Part shown: positions 9,362 through 18,322 of the stretch, in pieces | Position numbering within the stretch: the stretch's first letter is position 1 | Layout of the letters: the number at the start of each line of letters is the position of its first letter | Source of the DNA: Fermentibacter sp963718745 [NCBI: Candidatus Fermentibacterota bacterium] | GTDB taxonomy: Bacteria > Fermentibacterota > Fermentibacteria > Fermentibacterales | Direction of reading: 5' to 3' | Assembly: GCA_963718745.1 (NCBI GenBank) | Contig: OY970370.1 | Coordinates: 2,232,001 to 2,296,000 of the forward strand | DNA length: 64,000 bases | The notes under the pieces: generated by a model | Database searches by the model: none | What the model saw: only the letters and a program-made list of their open reading frames with translations | Told to the model about the DNA's origin: nothing | Position numbers and translations under genes: made by a program

Positions 9362-9715
9362 ATGAGACATCTCGTGACAGCCATGGTCCTGGCGGCGGTC
9401 GTGAGCGCGCAGCAGGCGCCGATAGGACTGCAGGAGATAAGGCCCGCCCTCACGGAGATCCGGGATGTCATCATCGCGGAGTACGGCATTCTGCTCCTGT
9501 CCGAGCCCGAGGCCGCAGGCATCATCGAACTGTCGCTGACCGTCGATCCGGGCGGATCGCTGTCCGATGTCGGCATCACATGCGATCCCGTGCTCAAGCC
9601 GGTAGCCGATGCCGCCCTGGAAGCAGTCAACGGGCTTTCATTCGGTCCGGGGCTCTTCGCCGAGCCGATCGATATCAGCGTGCCGTTCAGCTGCGTACCG
9701 CCTTCCGGGAGCTGA
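9362..9715 (+). CDS. Small secreted TonB-C/AgmX-like domain protein
   Basis: 117 residues: a signal peptide (MRHLVTAMVLAAVVSA-QQ) and one domain that matches the C-terminal domain of the preceding AgmX-like protein: 'IELSLTVDPGGSLSDVGI', then 'ALEAVNGLSFGP' and the closing 'DISVPFSCVPP'. It has no membrane anchor, so it should be free in the periplasm. It follows the AgmX-like gene by 18 nt with GGGGAG before the ATG, so it is the last gene of the operon. Inference: an accessory or competitor for the same outer-membrane partner. A paralogue is encoded on the other strand beyond groEL. Confidence 0.8.
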   Translation: MRHLVTAMVLAAVVSAQQAPIGLQEIRPALTEIRDVIIAEYGILLLSEPEAAGIIELSLTVDPGGSLSDVGITCDPVLKPVADAALEAVNGLSFGPGLFAEPIDISVPFSCVPPSGS

Positions 9716-9738
9716 TCCTCCCGGTATCATGCTCGAGT

Positions 9739-9761
9739 GCGGCCCGGCCCCGCCGGGCCGC
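9739..9761 (+). terminator. Rho-independent-type terminator of the TolQR/TonB-like operon
   Basis: A perfect 10-bp GC stem (9739-9748 with 9752-9761) and 3-nt loop, followed by TTCCTTTC, 24 nt after the last stop codon. Confidence 0.75.
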
Positions 9762-9811
9762 TTCCTTTCGAAGAGAGCCCGCAGGGGCGGTCGGGCATGA
9801 TGCGGGAGGAT

Positions 9812-9872
9812 CCCCCCGGCCGGGTCAGACCGGCTTCCTGTCCTGGAGCGCCGACCCGGGGCCGGGCGGGGG
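9812..9872. other. Second GC-rich hairpin in the groES upstream region
   Basis: The 364-nt gap 9716-10079 holds the terminator above and this long imperfect hairpin (9812-9826 pairs with 9853-9872, bulged). No T-run follows. No CIRCE element, sigma-32-like or clear sigma-70 promoter could be recognised before groES, although a promoter must lie between about 9880 and 10060. Confidence 0.4.
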
Positions 9873-10079
9873 TTCCGTCATTGCGTCAAACTGACCACGG
9901 CGCATTCCGGCTGCAGGTTCCGGCTCTTCGAACAAAAGCGGGCCGATGCGGCAAGAGCATGTGGTGCAACGCATGGGAAACTGATCCTGCAGATCCGGGA
10001 ACTCTGGCATGCCGTATGCTTCATTTCGGTGCGAAGTCCCTGATTCGATGCAAATCTCTTTAGAAAGGAGCTGAGAAGC

Positions 10080-10382
10080 ATGTCGAGCACCAAGGTGCGA
10101 CCCATGTTCGACAGGGTTCTTGTGAAGCGCGAGGAACCCCAGGAAGTATTGAAGGGCGGCATCGTCCTCCCCGATACGGCCAAGGAGAAGCCCCTCGAGG
10201 GAACGGTCATCGCGGTAGGAGCAGGCAGGCGGAACGAGGGCGGCGATGCTTTCCTGACCCCCGTAGTGAAGGCCGGCGACCATGTTCTCATAGGCAAGTA
10301 CTCTGGTACTGAAGTGAAGATCGATGGCGAAGAGTACGTGATCGTCCGCGAGGACGACATCCTCGCCGTCGTAGAAGCATAG
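10080..10382 (+). CDS. groES: Co-chaperonin GroES
   Basis: 100 residues, the normal length. It starts with [18 protein letters not shown] and ends with [17 protein letters not shown], with the mobile loop ([19 protein letters not shown]) intact. It forms the heptameric lid of the GroEL folding chamber in the cytosol. AAAGGAG precedes the ATG by about 10 nt. It lies 12 nt before groEL, the usual two-gene operon. The upstream region shows no CIRCE inverted repeat, so control by HrcA is not supported by the sequence. Confidence 0.98.
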   Translation: MSSTKVRPMFDRVLVKREEPQEVLKGGIVLPDTAKEKPLEGTVIAVGAGRRNEGGDAFLTPVVKAGDHVLIGKYSGTEVKIDGEEYVIVREDDILAVVEA

Positions 10383-10391
10383 GAGGACTGA

Positions 10392-12023
<1,632 letters not shown>

Positions 12024-12051
12024 ATTCCGAGTTCCGCCAGGCGGACGATGG

Positions 12052-12083
12052 GTGAGGCCCGGGGAGACCCGGGCCTCACTTTG
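12052..12083 (+). terminator. groESL terminator
   Basis: A perfect 12-bp stem (12052-12063 with 12068-12079) closed by a GAGA tetraloop and followed by TTTGTC, 28 nt after the groEL stop. Confidence 0.9.
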
Positions 12084-12148
12084 TCACGGACCTGTAATCC
12101 GGTGGCCGCTGCATGCGGCGGGGAACACACGGAACCGTCGAAGCAGCG

Positions 12149-12496
12149 CTACAGGGCGGCCGGGAAGAAATCGTACGGGACGCTGACCTCCATGGGAGTC
12201 TCACGCTGCGAAAGAGGGCCGAACCTGAGCGCGGAGACTGCGTCCCTGATCATCCGGGCAACGGGTTCGAGAGATTCGTCGCATTCCGAAGTCACTCCGC
12301 TGACGAAACCGTCCCTCGAGATCGTGAAGGTGACCGTGACCGTGCCGGTGATGAACGAGTCCGCGAACAGTTCCTCATAGACGAGTACGGCGTTCTCACC
12401 GATCACGCTGAGCGAATCCTGGATGGCTTCCATGTCGGCCGCGCTCTGGGCGCTGGAAATGCCGAGCAGGAAAAGGCAGAGTACCGTGAATCTCAT
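12149..12496 (-). CDS. Small secreted TonB-C/AgmX-like domain protein (paralogue)
   Basis: 115 residues from the ATG at 12496, chosen because a signal peptide (MRFTVLCLFLLGISSAQS) starts there and AGAGGGGGG lies upstream; the longer frame upstream has no such signal. The mature part repeats the pattern of the 9362-9715 protein: 'VTVTFTISRDGFVSGVTSEC', 'IRDAVSALRFGP' and 'MEVSVPYDFFP', i.e. a lone TonB-like C-terminal domain. It is divergent from hutH and convergent with groEL. Its role is unknown; the likely partner is the outer-membrane or TPR component of the operon at 1-9.7 kb. Confidence 0.75.
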   Translation of the reverse strand: MRFTVLCLFLLGISSAQSAADMEAIQDSLSVIGENAVLVYEELFADSFITGTVTVTFTISRDGFVSGVTSECDESLEPVARMIRDAVSALRFGPLSQRETPMEVSVPYDFFPAAL

Positions 12497-12645
12497 GGCG
12501 CACCCCCCTCTGACCCGGGTGCAAGATGCACTCCAAGTAGTTATATGCTCAGGGCCGGAAGCGCAGGCAATGCCGCCGGTGTCGCAAATCCGGCCGGAAC
12601 AGCCCATATTCCCGCACATACTGAAACAAAACCGGGAAGGTCGAC

Positions 12646-14187
12646 ATGTCCGAAATCGTGATCGGGTGTTCGGGTATGGGGTTCACGGAGGTCCTCGACG
12701 CCCTGGACGGCAGGCGGGCCGTACTGGGGGCCGAAGCCCGGGAGGCTGTCGCCAGGTCCCGCGGCGAGATCGAGAGGACCCTCACACTCGGTCGTCCCAC
12801 CTACGGGGTCAACACCGGATTCGGCAGACTCGCCTCGACGGTGATAGAGGGAGACTCACTCTCGGATCTGCAGAGGAACCTCCTCCTGAGCCACGCATGC
12901 GGGACCGGCCCGCTGCTCGAGCCCGGGGTCGTCCGTGTCGCGATGCTCCTCAGGATAGCCTCCCTGGCACGAGGCAGATCCGGGATTGCTCCGCGCACGC
13001 TCGACTGCCTCCTGTCGGTCTACAACTGCGGCATCATCCCGGCCATCCCCTCCAGGGGGTCGCTCGGCGCCTCCGGCGACCTCGCCCCCCTTGCGCACAT
13101 GTGTCTCCCCCTCATCGGAGAAGGGGAATGCATGGCCTCCGATGGGATCGTCTCCGGTTCGGAGGCGCTGCGCTCGGCCGGGATCGAACCGGTCGTGCTC
13201 GGAGCCAAGGAGGGGCTTGCTCTGATCAACGGGACGCCGGTCCTGACAGCATTCGCCGCGTGCGCCCTGATCGAGTTCGCACGGCTTGCCGATGCGGCGG
13301 ACATCGCAGCGGCCATGACCGCCGAAGTCCTTCTGGCGACCACCTCCGCATACGATCCCGGCCTGGTCGCACTCAGGCCGCATCCCGGCGCGGCTGCCTC
13401 CGCCGCCAACCTGAGGGCCGCCCTCGAGGGAAGCGCCATCGTGAGATCCCACAGGGACTGCCCCCGCGTACAGGATGCCTATTCGATCCGCTGCACTCCC
13501 CAGGTCCACGGTGCCTCTCGCGACGCGGCAGCCTATTCCGCCGGGGCGGTCAGGATCGAACTCTCGTCGGTCACCGACAACCCCCTGATGCTCGAAGACG
13601 GCTCGTTCCAGAGCTGCGGCAACTTCCACGGACAGCCCGTTGCGCTTGCGGCGGACCATCTGTGCATAGCCGCATCCGAGTACGGTTCGATCTCCGAGCG
13701 CAGGACCGAGAGGCTGCTCAACCCCGATCTCAGCGGTCTGCCTGCATTCCTGGCCGCAAGGCCCGGGCTCGACTCCGGCCTGATGATAGCCCAGTACACG
13801 TCGGCGGCTCTGGCTTCCGAGAACAAGATCCTGTGCCACCCCGCGAGCGTGGACAGCATCCCGGTCAGCGGTGCGCAGGAGGATCACGTTTCCATGGGAG
13901 CGACTGCCGCGAGGAAGGCCCTCGAGGTCGTCCGGAACGTCCGTTACATCGTCGCCACGGAGCTGTACTGCGCCTGCAGGGCCTACTCGATGCTCGACCG
14001 CGCAGGTAGGGGCAGGGGGACGGACGCTGCCTTCGAAGCGGTGCGGGGCGTCTGCTCCGCGGACGGCAGGGACAGGCGGTTCGATGGAGAGATCGCCGGA
14101 GTCGACGGACTGATCGCGTCCGGGGTCTTCTCCGGCATCATCTCCGACATCGGCGGTGTATCGTTTTACGAGGCGCTGATGGCCTGA
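12646..14187 (+). CDS. hutH: Histidine ammonia-lyase
   Basis: 513 residues, the usual length. It removes ammonia from histidine to give urocanate. The MIO cofactor triad Ala142-Ser143-Gly144 lies in SRGSLGASGDLAPLAH, and family blocks YGVNTGFG, QDAYSIRCTPQVHG and SSVTDNPL are present. Cytosolic homotetramer by family. GGGAAGG precedes the ATG at 12646. No hutU, hutI or glutamate formiminotransferase genes are nearby, so histidine breakdown genes, if complete, must lie elsewhere. Tyrosine or phenylalanine ammonia-lyase is less likely given overall similarity to HutH motifs. Confidence 0.93.
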   Translation: MSEIVIGCSGMGFTEVLDALDGRRAVLGAEAREAVARSRGEIERTLTLGRPTYGVNTGFGRLASTVIEGDSLSDLQRNLLLSHACGTGPLLEPGVVRVAMLLRIASLARGRSGIAPRTLDCLLSVYNCGIIPAIPSRGSLGASGDLAPLAHMCLPLIGEGECMASDGIVSGSEALRSAGIEPVVLGAKEGLALINGTPVLTAFAACALIEFARLADAADIAAAMTAEVLLATTSAYDPGLVALRPHPGAAASAANLRAALEGSAIVRSHRDCPRVQDAYSIRCTPQVHGASRDAAAYSAGAVRIELSSVTDNPLMLEDGSFQSCGNFHGQPVALAADHLCIAASEYGSISERRTERLLNPDLSGLPAFLAARPGLDSGLMIAQYTSAALASENKILCHPASVDSIPVSGAQEDHVSMGATAARKALEVVRNVRYIVATELYCACRAYSMLDRAGRGRGTDAAFEAVRGVCSADGRDRRFDGEIAGVDGLIASGVFSGIISDIGGVSFYEALMA

Positions 14188-14199
14188 GCCGGGACCGGA

Positions 14200-14604
14200 T
14201 CAGGGTTCGACGAAGTGGAACACCCTGGTGTGGTCGAGGATCCATTCGGCCAGGCGGTCGTCCGCCCATCCCTCTGCCATCATCCCCAGGACGGATGCGG
14301 TCTCCTCCGCCGTTAGACGGAGCCTGCTGCCGGGTATGTCGACGCATATGCCGACCACGGGCCATCCCGCCAGCACGCTGTCCAGCACGGTGAAGACCAC
14401 TCCGCCGTAGCGCTTCAGCAGCGTGTCGCCCTCCGCGAGAGAGCCGTCGATGGTTATCACAAGCGCCGTATCCAGGAGATCGACCGATTCCGCAGGCACG
14501 CCGATGATCCTGAGGTCGCCCGCCATGTCCGCAGAGGCGTGTGGCGACAGCGCCGGAAGCAGCGCGAGGAAGGCCGGAAGCAGGCAGAAAGTGAGGTGTT
14601 TCAT
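14200..14604 (-). CDS. Hypothetical secreted protein
   Basis: 134 residues: a signal peptide (MKHLTFCLLPAFLALLPALSPHASA-DM) followed by a mixed alpha/beta domain with strands 'ALVITIDGSL' and 'GVVFTVLDSVL' and a C-terminal helical half. It is convergent with hutH, the stops being 12 nt apart. The gene stands alone on its strand. No family is recognised. Export to the periplasm is the only supported statement. Confidence 0.65.
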   Translation of the reverse strand: MKHLTFCLLPAFLALLPALSPHASADMAGDLRIIGVPAESVDLLDTALVITIDGSLAEGDTLLKRYGGVVFTVLDSVLAGWPVVGICVDIPGSRLRLTAEETASVLGMMAEGWADDRLAEWILDHTRVFHFVEP

Positions 14605-14646
14605 ATTCGTGGATGAAATAACACCTGCCGGCCCGCCTGAAAAGCC

Positions 14647-14675
14647 TTGACTGACGCCTTCCGCTCGATCACTAT
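14647..14675 (+). promoter_or_regulatory. Sigma-70-type promoter of the pdx operon, probably leaderless
   Basis: -35 TTGACT (14647-14652), 17-nt spacer, -10 CACTAT (14670-14675). The expected start site, about 7 nt on, coincides with the ATG at 14682, which has no Shine-Dalgarno sequence. Confidence 0.55.
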
Positions 14676-14681
14676 CCCTGC

Positions 14682-15131
14682 ATGGGTATCCTCCTGATTA
14701 CTCTGTCACTGGTCCAGGGTCCCTCCGGACGGGTCCCCGGGGACCTGCTGCAGCTCGACTCGTGGATGTCCGGGCTGTTCGACAGCTATCTGGAGGCCTT
14801 TCCCGAAATCCCGGCGCGACCGGACACCCCCGTGAGGGAATGGCTTCTCGACCTGGCCGGGACCAGGGCCGGGGCCGCGCTGAGGGATGCCCTCCCGCTC
14901 CTCGGGCGTACGAGGGACGGCGATTTACGATCGGCTCTCAAGCGTTATCTTTGTGCCTGCAAGACCTACCTCGAGGCTTTCGCGGAGGCAAGGCGCGTCA
15001 CAGGCGCTCTACCGGCGCCCGACTCGGCTGCATGCTCCAGGGCGGAATCCGGCCTGTTCGAGGCCGATGACGCCTGGCTCCGTTCCGGCCTGTCACTATT
15101 CGATCTGCTCGCGGAAGAGGGATGGAGATGA
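14682..15131 (+). CDS. Hypothetical protein upstream of pdxS
   Basis: 149 residues, mainly helical, with a weakly hydrophobic N-terminus ([11 protein letters not shown]) and no clear cleavage site. It contains acidic and Arg-rich amphipathic helices and a cluster of two Cys (YLCACK). The last bases overlap the pdxS start region, so translation is coupled to pdxS. No Shine-Dalgarno precedes the ATG; a promoter sits immediately upstream, suggesting a leaderless message. No family is recognised. Its conserved position with PLP synthase genes, if confirmed, would suggest a regulatory or accessory role. Confidence 0.6.
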   Translation: MGILLITLSLVQGPSGRVPGDLLQLDSWMSGLFDSYLEAFPEIPARPDTPVREWLLDLAGTRAGAALRDALPLLGRTRDGDLRSALKRYLCACKTYLEAFAEARRVTGALPAPDSAACSRAESGLFEADDAWLRSGLSLFDLLAEEGWR

Positions 15132-16015
15132 ACAGAGACGAAGCAACCTACAGGGTGAGGCTGGGGCACGCCGAGATGCTCAAGGGCGGCGTCATCATGG
15201 ATGTCGTAACGCCGGAGCATGCCGCGATAGCGCAGGAGGCCGGCGCGGTAGCCGTGATGGCCCTCGAGAGGGTGCCGGCCGACATCAGGGCGGCGGGCGG
15301 AGTGGCCCGCATGTCCGATCCGGACGTGATCAGGCGCATCCAGGAGACGGTCACGATCCCCGTGATGGCCAAGTGCCGGATCGGCCACTTCGTGGAGGCT
15401 CAGGTTCTGCAGGCCCTCGAGATCGACTTCATCGACGAATCCGAGGTGCTCACCCCGGCGGACGAGAAGAACCACATAGACAAGTGGGCCTTCACGGTGC
15501 CGTTCGTATGCGGTGCCACCGACATCGGCGAGGCCCTGCGGAGGATCGGCGAGGGCGCCGCGATGATAAGGACCAAGGGTGAAGCGGGAACCGGGAACAT
15601 CGTCGAAGCCGTCCGCCACGCAAGATCCGTGAACTCCGAGATCCGGAGGATCAGGACGCTCGGACGCGAGGAACTGATGAGCACGGCCAAGGTGAACGGC
15701 GCGCCGGTGGACCTCGTGATCTACGTCAACGAGCACGGGCGCCTGCCTGTCGTCAACTTCGCGGCCGGCGGCATCGCCACGCCGGCCGATGCGGCCCTCA
15801 TGATGCAGCTCGGCATGGACGGCGTCTTCGTGGGCAGCGGGATTTTCAAGAGCTCGGACCCGGAGCGCAGGGCGAAGGCCATAGTCAAGGCTGTCAGCCA
15901 GTACGACAACCCCGGGATAATCGCCGAAGTCTCGGCGGGTCTCGGAGAGGCCATGCCCGGCATCAACGTCACGGACATGCCGGAGGCCGATCGGATGGCC
16001 CGCAGGGGCTGGTGA
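15128..16015 (+). CDS. pdxS: Pyridoxal 5'-phosphate synthase, synthase subunit PdxS
   Basis: 295 residues. It builds PLP from ribose 5-phosphate, glyceraldehyde 3-phosphate and ammonia supplied by PdxT. Family blocks are intact: [36 protein letters not shown], the active lysines in [12 protein letters not shown] (K82) and [10 protein letters not shown], and [16 protein letters not shown]. The ATG at 15128 is preferred to 15122 because GAAGAGGG is then at proper distance. pdxT follows after one base. Dodecameric cytosolic enzyme by family. This is the DXP-independent route. Confidence 0.97.
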   Translation: MNRDEATYRVRLGHAEMLKGGVIMDVVTPEHAAIAQEAGAVAVMALERVPADIRAAGGVARMSDPDVIRRIQETVTIPVMAKCRIGHFVEAQVLQALEIDFIDESEVLTPADEKNHIDKWAFTVPFVCGATDIGEALRRIGEGAAMIRTKGEAGTGNIVEAVRHARSVNSEIRRIRTLGREELMSTAKVNGAPVDLVIYVNEHGRLPVVNFAAGGIATPADAALMMQLGMDGVFVGSGIFKSSDPERRAKAIVKAVSQYDNPGIIAEVSAGLGEAMPGINVTDMPEADRMARRGW

Positions 16016-16016
16016 G

Positions 16017-16598
16017 ATGGGTCCGACAGGCGTCCTGGCGCTCCAGGGCGGGGTCCGGGAGCATGTGGAGATGCTCCGCGGAATCGGGACCGCAGTCAGG
16101 GAGGTAAGACTCCCGCGCGATCTCGACGGGATCTCCGCACTGATCCTGCCCGGAGGCGAATCCACCACGCTGATCAGGCTCCTGGACACATGGCAGCTGA
16201 CCGCGGTGATCTGCGATCTAGCCCGGGCCGGCCTTCCGGTCTGGGGGACCTGCGCCGGCGCCATACTCCTCTGCTCCGAGGTCACGGAGAAGGAGCACAC
16301 CGTGACGCAGCCGTCCCTCGGCCTCGCCAGGGTGGCCGCAGTGCGAAACGCCTTCGGGAGGCAGGTCCATTCGTTCCAGCAGGACCTGGCGGTGGCGGGC
16401 CTCGAGAAGCCGTTCCCGGGCACGTTCATCAGGGCCCCGCTGCTTCTGCCCCTCTCGCCGGATGTCGAAGTGCTCGCAGGCGTGCCCGAGGGTGTCGTTT
16501 TCGCCCGGGACGGCAATGTCTGGCTCTCCTCCTTCCATCCCGAACTGACCTGTGACGACCGCATCCACAGGCTCTTCCTGGAGTCGGCGGGTGGGTAG
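16017..16598 (+). CDS. pdxT: Pyridoxal 5'-phosphate synthase, glutaminase subunit PdxT
   Basis: 193 residues. A class I glutamine amidotransferase that hydrolyses glutamine and channels ammonia to PdxS. The triad is visible: nucleophile Cys79 in WGTCAGAILL, and His174 and Glu176 in SSFHPELT; the glutamine-binding PGGEST is at 45-50. It begins one base after the pdxS stop and its end overlaps the DUF89 gene by 8 bases, so the three are translationally coupled. The usual GTCAGMI reads GTCAGAI here, a mild change. Confidence 0.97.
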   Translation: MGPTGVLALQGGVREHVEMLRGIGTAVREVRLPRDLDGISALILPGGESTTLIRLLDTWQLTAVICDLARAGLPVWGTCAGAILLCSEVTEKEHTVTQPSLGLARVAAVRNAFGRQVHSFQQDLAVAGLEKPFPGTFIRAPLLLPLSPDVEVLAGVPEGVVFARDGNVWLSSFHPELTCDDRIHRLFLESAGG

Positions 16599-17514
16599 CT
16601 GGAAGGCCGACGCAAGATGCATCGACTGTTTCCGGAGGGGCCTCGGCTCCTTCATGCGTTCGGGCGGGATGTCCCGCGATGATGCGGACCCCCTCCTGGA
16701 GAACTACATGGTGGAGATCGGCAGACTCGTCCTCGCCGGCGAGCCGCCTCCCCTGGCAGGGGCCGGTGCCTACAGGGACCTGCGCGCGAGGCTCCACGGC
16801 GCGGACATCTTCCAGGACGTCAAGAAGGCGTTCACCAGGTCCCTCGCTGGAATGCTCCCCGGGCTGCGGAGGGCCGCTTCCGCCTCCGGAACGCCTCTGA
16901 GGGATGCCCTGGGGATGGCGACCTGGGGGAACCTGATCGACGTGGCGCAGGACAGACCACTCCCCGATCCCGCGATCATCCCCTCGATGCTCTCAGCGGC
17001 TCTTGCCGTGGACCAGCGGGACTCCTTCATCGGGATGCTCGGTACGGAAGGCACGCTGGTGATCCTGGGGGACAACGCGGGGGAGACCGTTCTGGACAGG
17101 CTGGTGCTGGAGCTCCTCCCTCCGGGGGTCAGGACGTATTACGCGGTCCGGCCGGAGCCGGTCCTGAACGACGCCACGCGCGAGGATGCGGAGGATGCCG
17201 GCATCGATTCCCTCGCGACGATCCTGCACACAGGCATGGATGCTCCAACCGTGACCCTCCGGGAGGCGGGTCCGGAACTTGCCGGGGCACTGGAGCTTGC
17301 GGACGTCGTCCTGGCGAAGGGGCAGGGCAACCTCGAAGGGCTCTGCGGGTGCGGGGACGGAAGGCTCTTCCATTCGTTCGTGGTGAAGTGCGGCGTCATC
17401 TCGGACCTGACGGGTCTTGCGCAGGGAAGCGCGGTTTTCGTCAACAACCTCGACGTGGCGGGAGGTGTTTCCGAGTGCCCATCTACGAATACCTGTGCGG
17501 CAAGTGCAACCTGA
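16591..17514 (+). CDS. DUF89 (ARMT1-like) damage-control phosphatase
   Basis: 307 residues from GTG 16591, chosen over GTG 16552 because GGAG sits upstream and the overlap with pdxT becomes 8 nt. Family features are an N-terminal CxxC (ARCIDCFRRG), a helical N-terminal domain, the metal/phosphate motif LGDNAGETVLDRLVLELL, 'NDATREDA', and a C-terminal block with KGQGNLEGL. Known DUF89 members are metal-dependent phosphatases that remove damaged or surplus phosphorylated metabolites. Coupling to pdxST suggests action on a sugar phosphate or PLP-pathway by-product (inference). It overlaps the FmdB gene by 40 nt. Confidence 0.85.
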   Translation: MGSWKADARCIDCFRRGLGSFMRSGGMSRDDADPLLENYMVEIGRLVLAGEPPPLAGAGAYRDLRARLHGADIFQDVKKAFTRSLAGMLPGLRRAASASGTPLRDALGMATWGNLIDVAQDRPLPDPAIIPSMLSAALAVDQRDSFIGMLGTEGTLVILGDNAGETVLDRLVLELLPPGVRTYYAVRPEPVLNDATREDAEDAGIDSLATILHTGMDAPTVTLREAGPELAGALELADVVLAKGQGNLEGLCGCGDGRLFHSFVVKCGVISDLTGLAQGSAVFVNNLDVAGGVSECPSTNTCAASAT

Positions 17515-17903
17515 TCTTCCAGTTCTACATCCGGACGCCCGGGGACGGCGGCGTCCCGGCCTGCCCGAAGTGCGGCGATCCGGGGCTCGAGCGGGTCATG
17601 AGCTCGTTCTCGACTACCCGCAGGGCATCGTCTTCCGCGGGAGACATGGACGGTTCCCCGGATCTCGGAGGCCTGGACGAGAGCGATCCGCGTTCCATGG
17701 CCAGGGCCATCCGGCACATGGCTGACGACATGGGCGAGGATCTGGGGCCGGAGCTGGACGAGGCGATAACCAGGCTGGAATCGGGTGAGGACCCCGACCA
17801 GATCGAGCGCGAACTCGAGGAAACCGGCCTGGGGGACGAGGATGACGGTGCGTCGGGCGGTTTCGCGGGACCCGGGAGGGATCCGGGGCTGTACGAGGGA
17901 TGA
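17475..17903 (+). CDS. FmdB-family zinc-ribbon protein
   Basis: 142 residues from GTG 17475 (GGAGGTG upstream). The N-terminus VPIYEYLCGKCN...CPKCGDPGLERVMSSFS is the FmdB/CxxC-CxxC regulatory-protein zinc ribbon, here with a longer than usual loop between the Cys pairs. The rest (~55-142) is an acidic, low-complexity helical tail rich in Asp/Glu/Gly. It starts inside the end of the DUF89 gene. The function of the family is poorly defined (often called a putative regulator). Coupling to the pdx operon is positional. Confidence 0.85.
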   Translation: MPIYEYLCGKCNLIFQFYIRTPGDGGVPACPKCGDPGLERVMSSFSTTRRASSSAGDMDGSPDLGGLDESDPRSMARAIRHMADDMGEDLGPELDEAITRLESGEDPDQIERELEETGLGDEDDGASGGFAGPGRDPGLYEG

Positions 17904-17957
17904 GTGTCAGGGGTTCCGCCGCACGCGGAGCCCTGTAGAAACGGAAGGATCGTGGAG

Positions 17958-18233
17958 ATGCCCAGGCTTTTCAGGACAGACATCGCCGCAGAAGCCGACC
18001 TGAGGGTCTTCGTGACAGACGTTCGCACGGATGCAGATCTGGTCTGCTATGTGACCGCCGATGCATGGGAGGCCGACAAGAGCACTGTCTGGTTCTATGC
18101 GGACATCCGCGGGGAAGCAGACAAAGTGATCTGTTTCGTCGAGAACCGCTTCGACGCCGATCTGGTGGTCTTCTTCACGGATGTCCAGCCCGACGGCGAA
18201 TGGCTCGTACAGGAGAAGGCCGGGCTGCTCTAG
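17958..18233 (+). CDS. DUF6150-like small repeat protein
   Basis: 91 residues from ATG 17958 (the longer frame from 17904 has an unrelated Pro/Arg leader). It is built of five copies of a ~12-20-residue unit with (E/D)AD-x-x-V/C and aromatic-rich strands: AEADLRVFVTD, TDADLVCYVTAD, WEADKSTVWFYAD, GEADKVICFVEN and FDADLVVFFTD. This is the pattern I associate with DUF6150 proteins, a small beta-rich family of unknown function. Probably cytosolic, as there is no signal peptide. It is the last gene of the pdx cluster, 54 nt after the FmdB gene. Confidence 0.7.
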   Translation: MPRLFRTDIAAEADLRVFVTDVRTDADLVCYVTADAWEADKSTVWFYADIRGEADKVICFVENRFDADLVVFFTDVQPDGEWLVQEKAGLL

Positions 18234-18322
18234 GCTCCGCTCCGCAAGCGGCGGGACGAACCCGCGGACGCCCCGCGCCGCTTCTAACCTTGATCCGCAC
18301 CATGCACCGGAGGCACGCCCGG

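Noticed and set aside
9716-10079. CIRCE/HrcA operator before groES
   Set aside because: No TTAGCACTC-N9-GAGTGCTAA-like inverted repeat is visible; only GC-rich hairpins.
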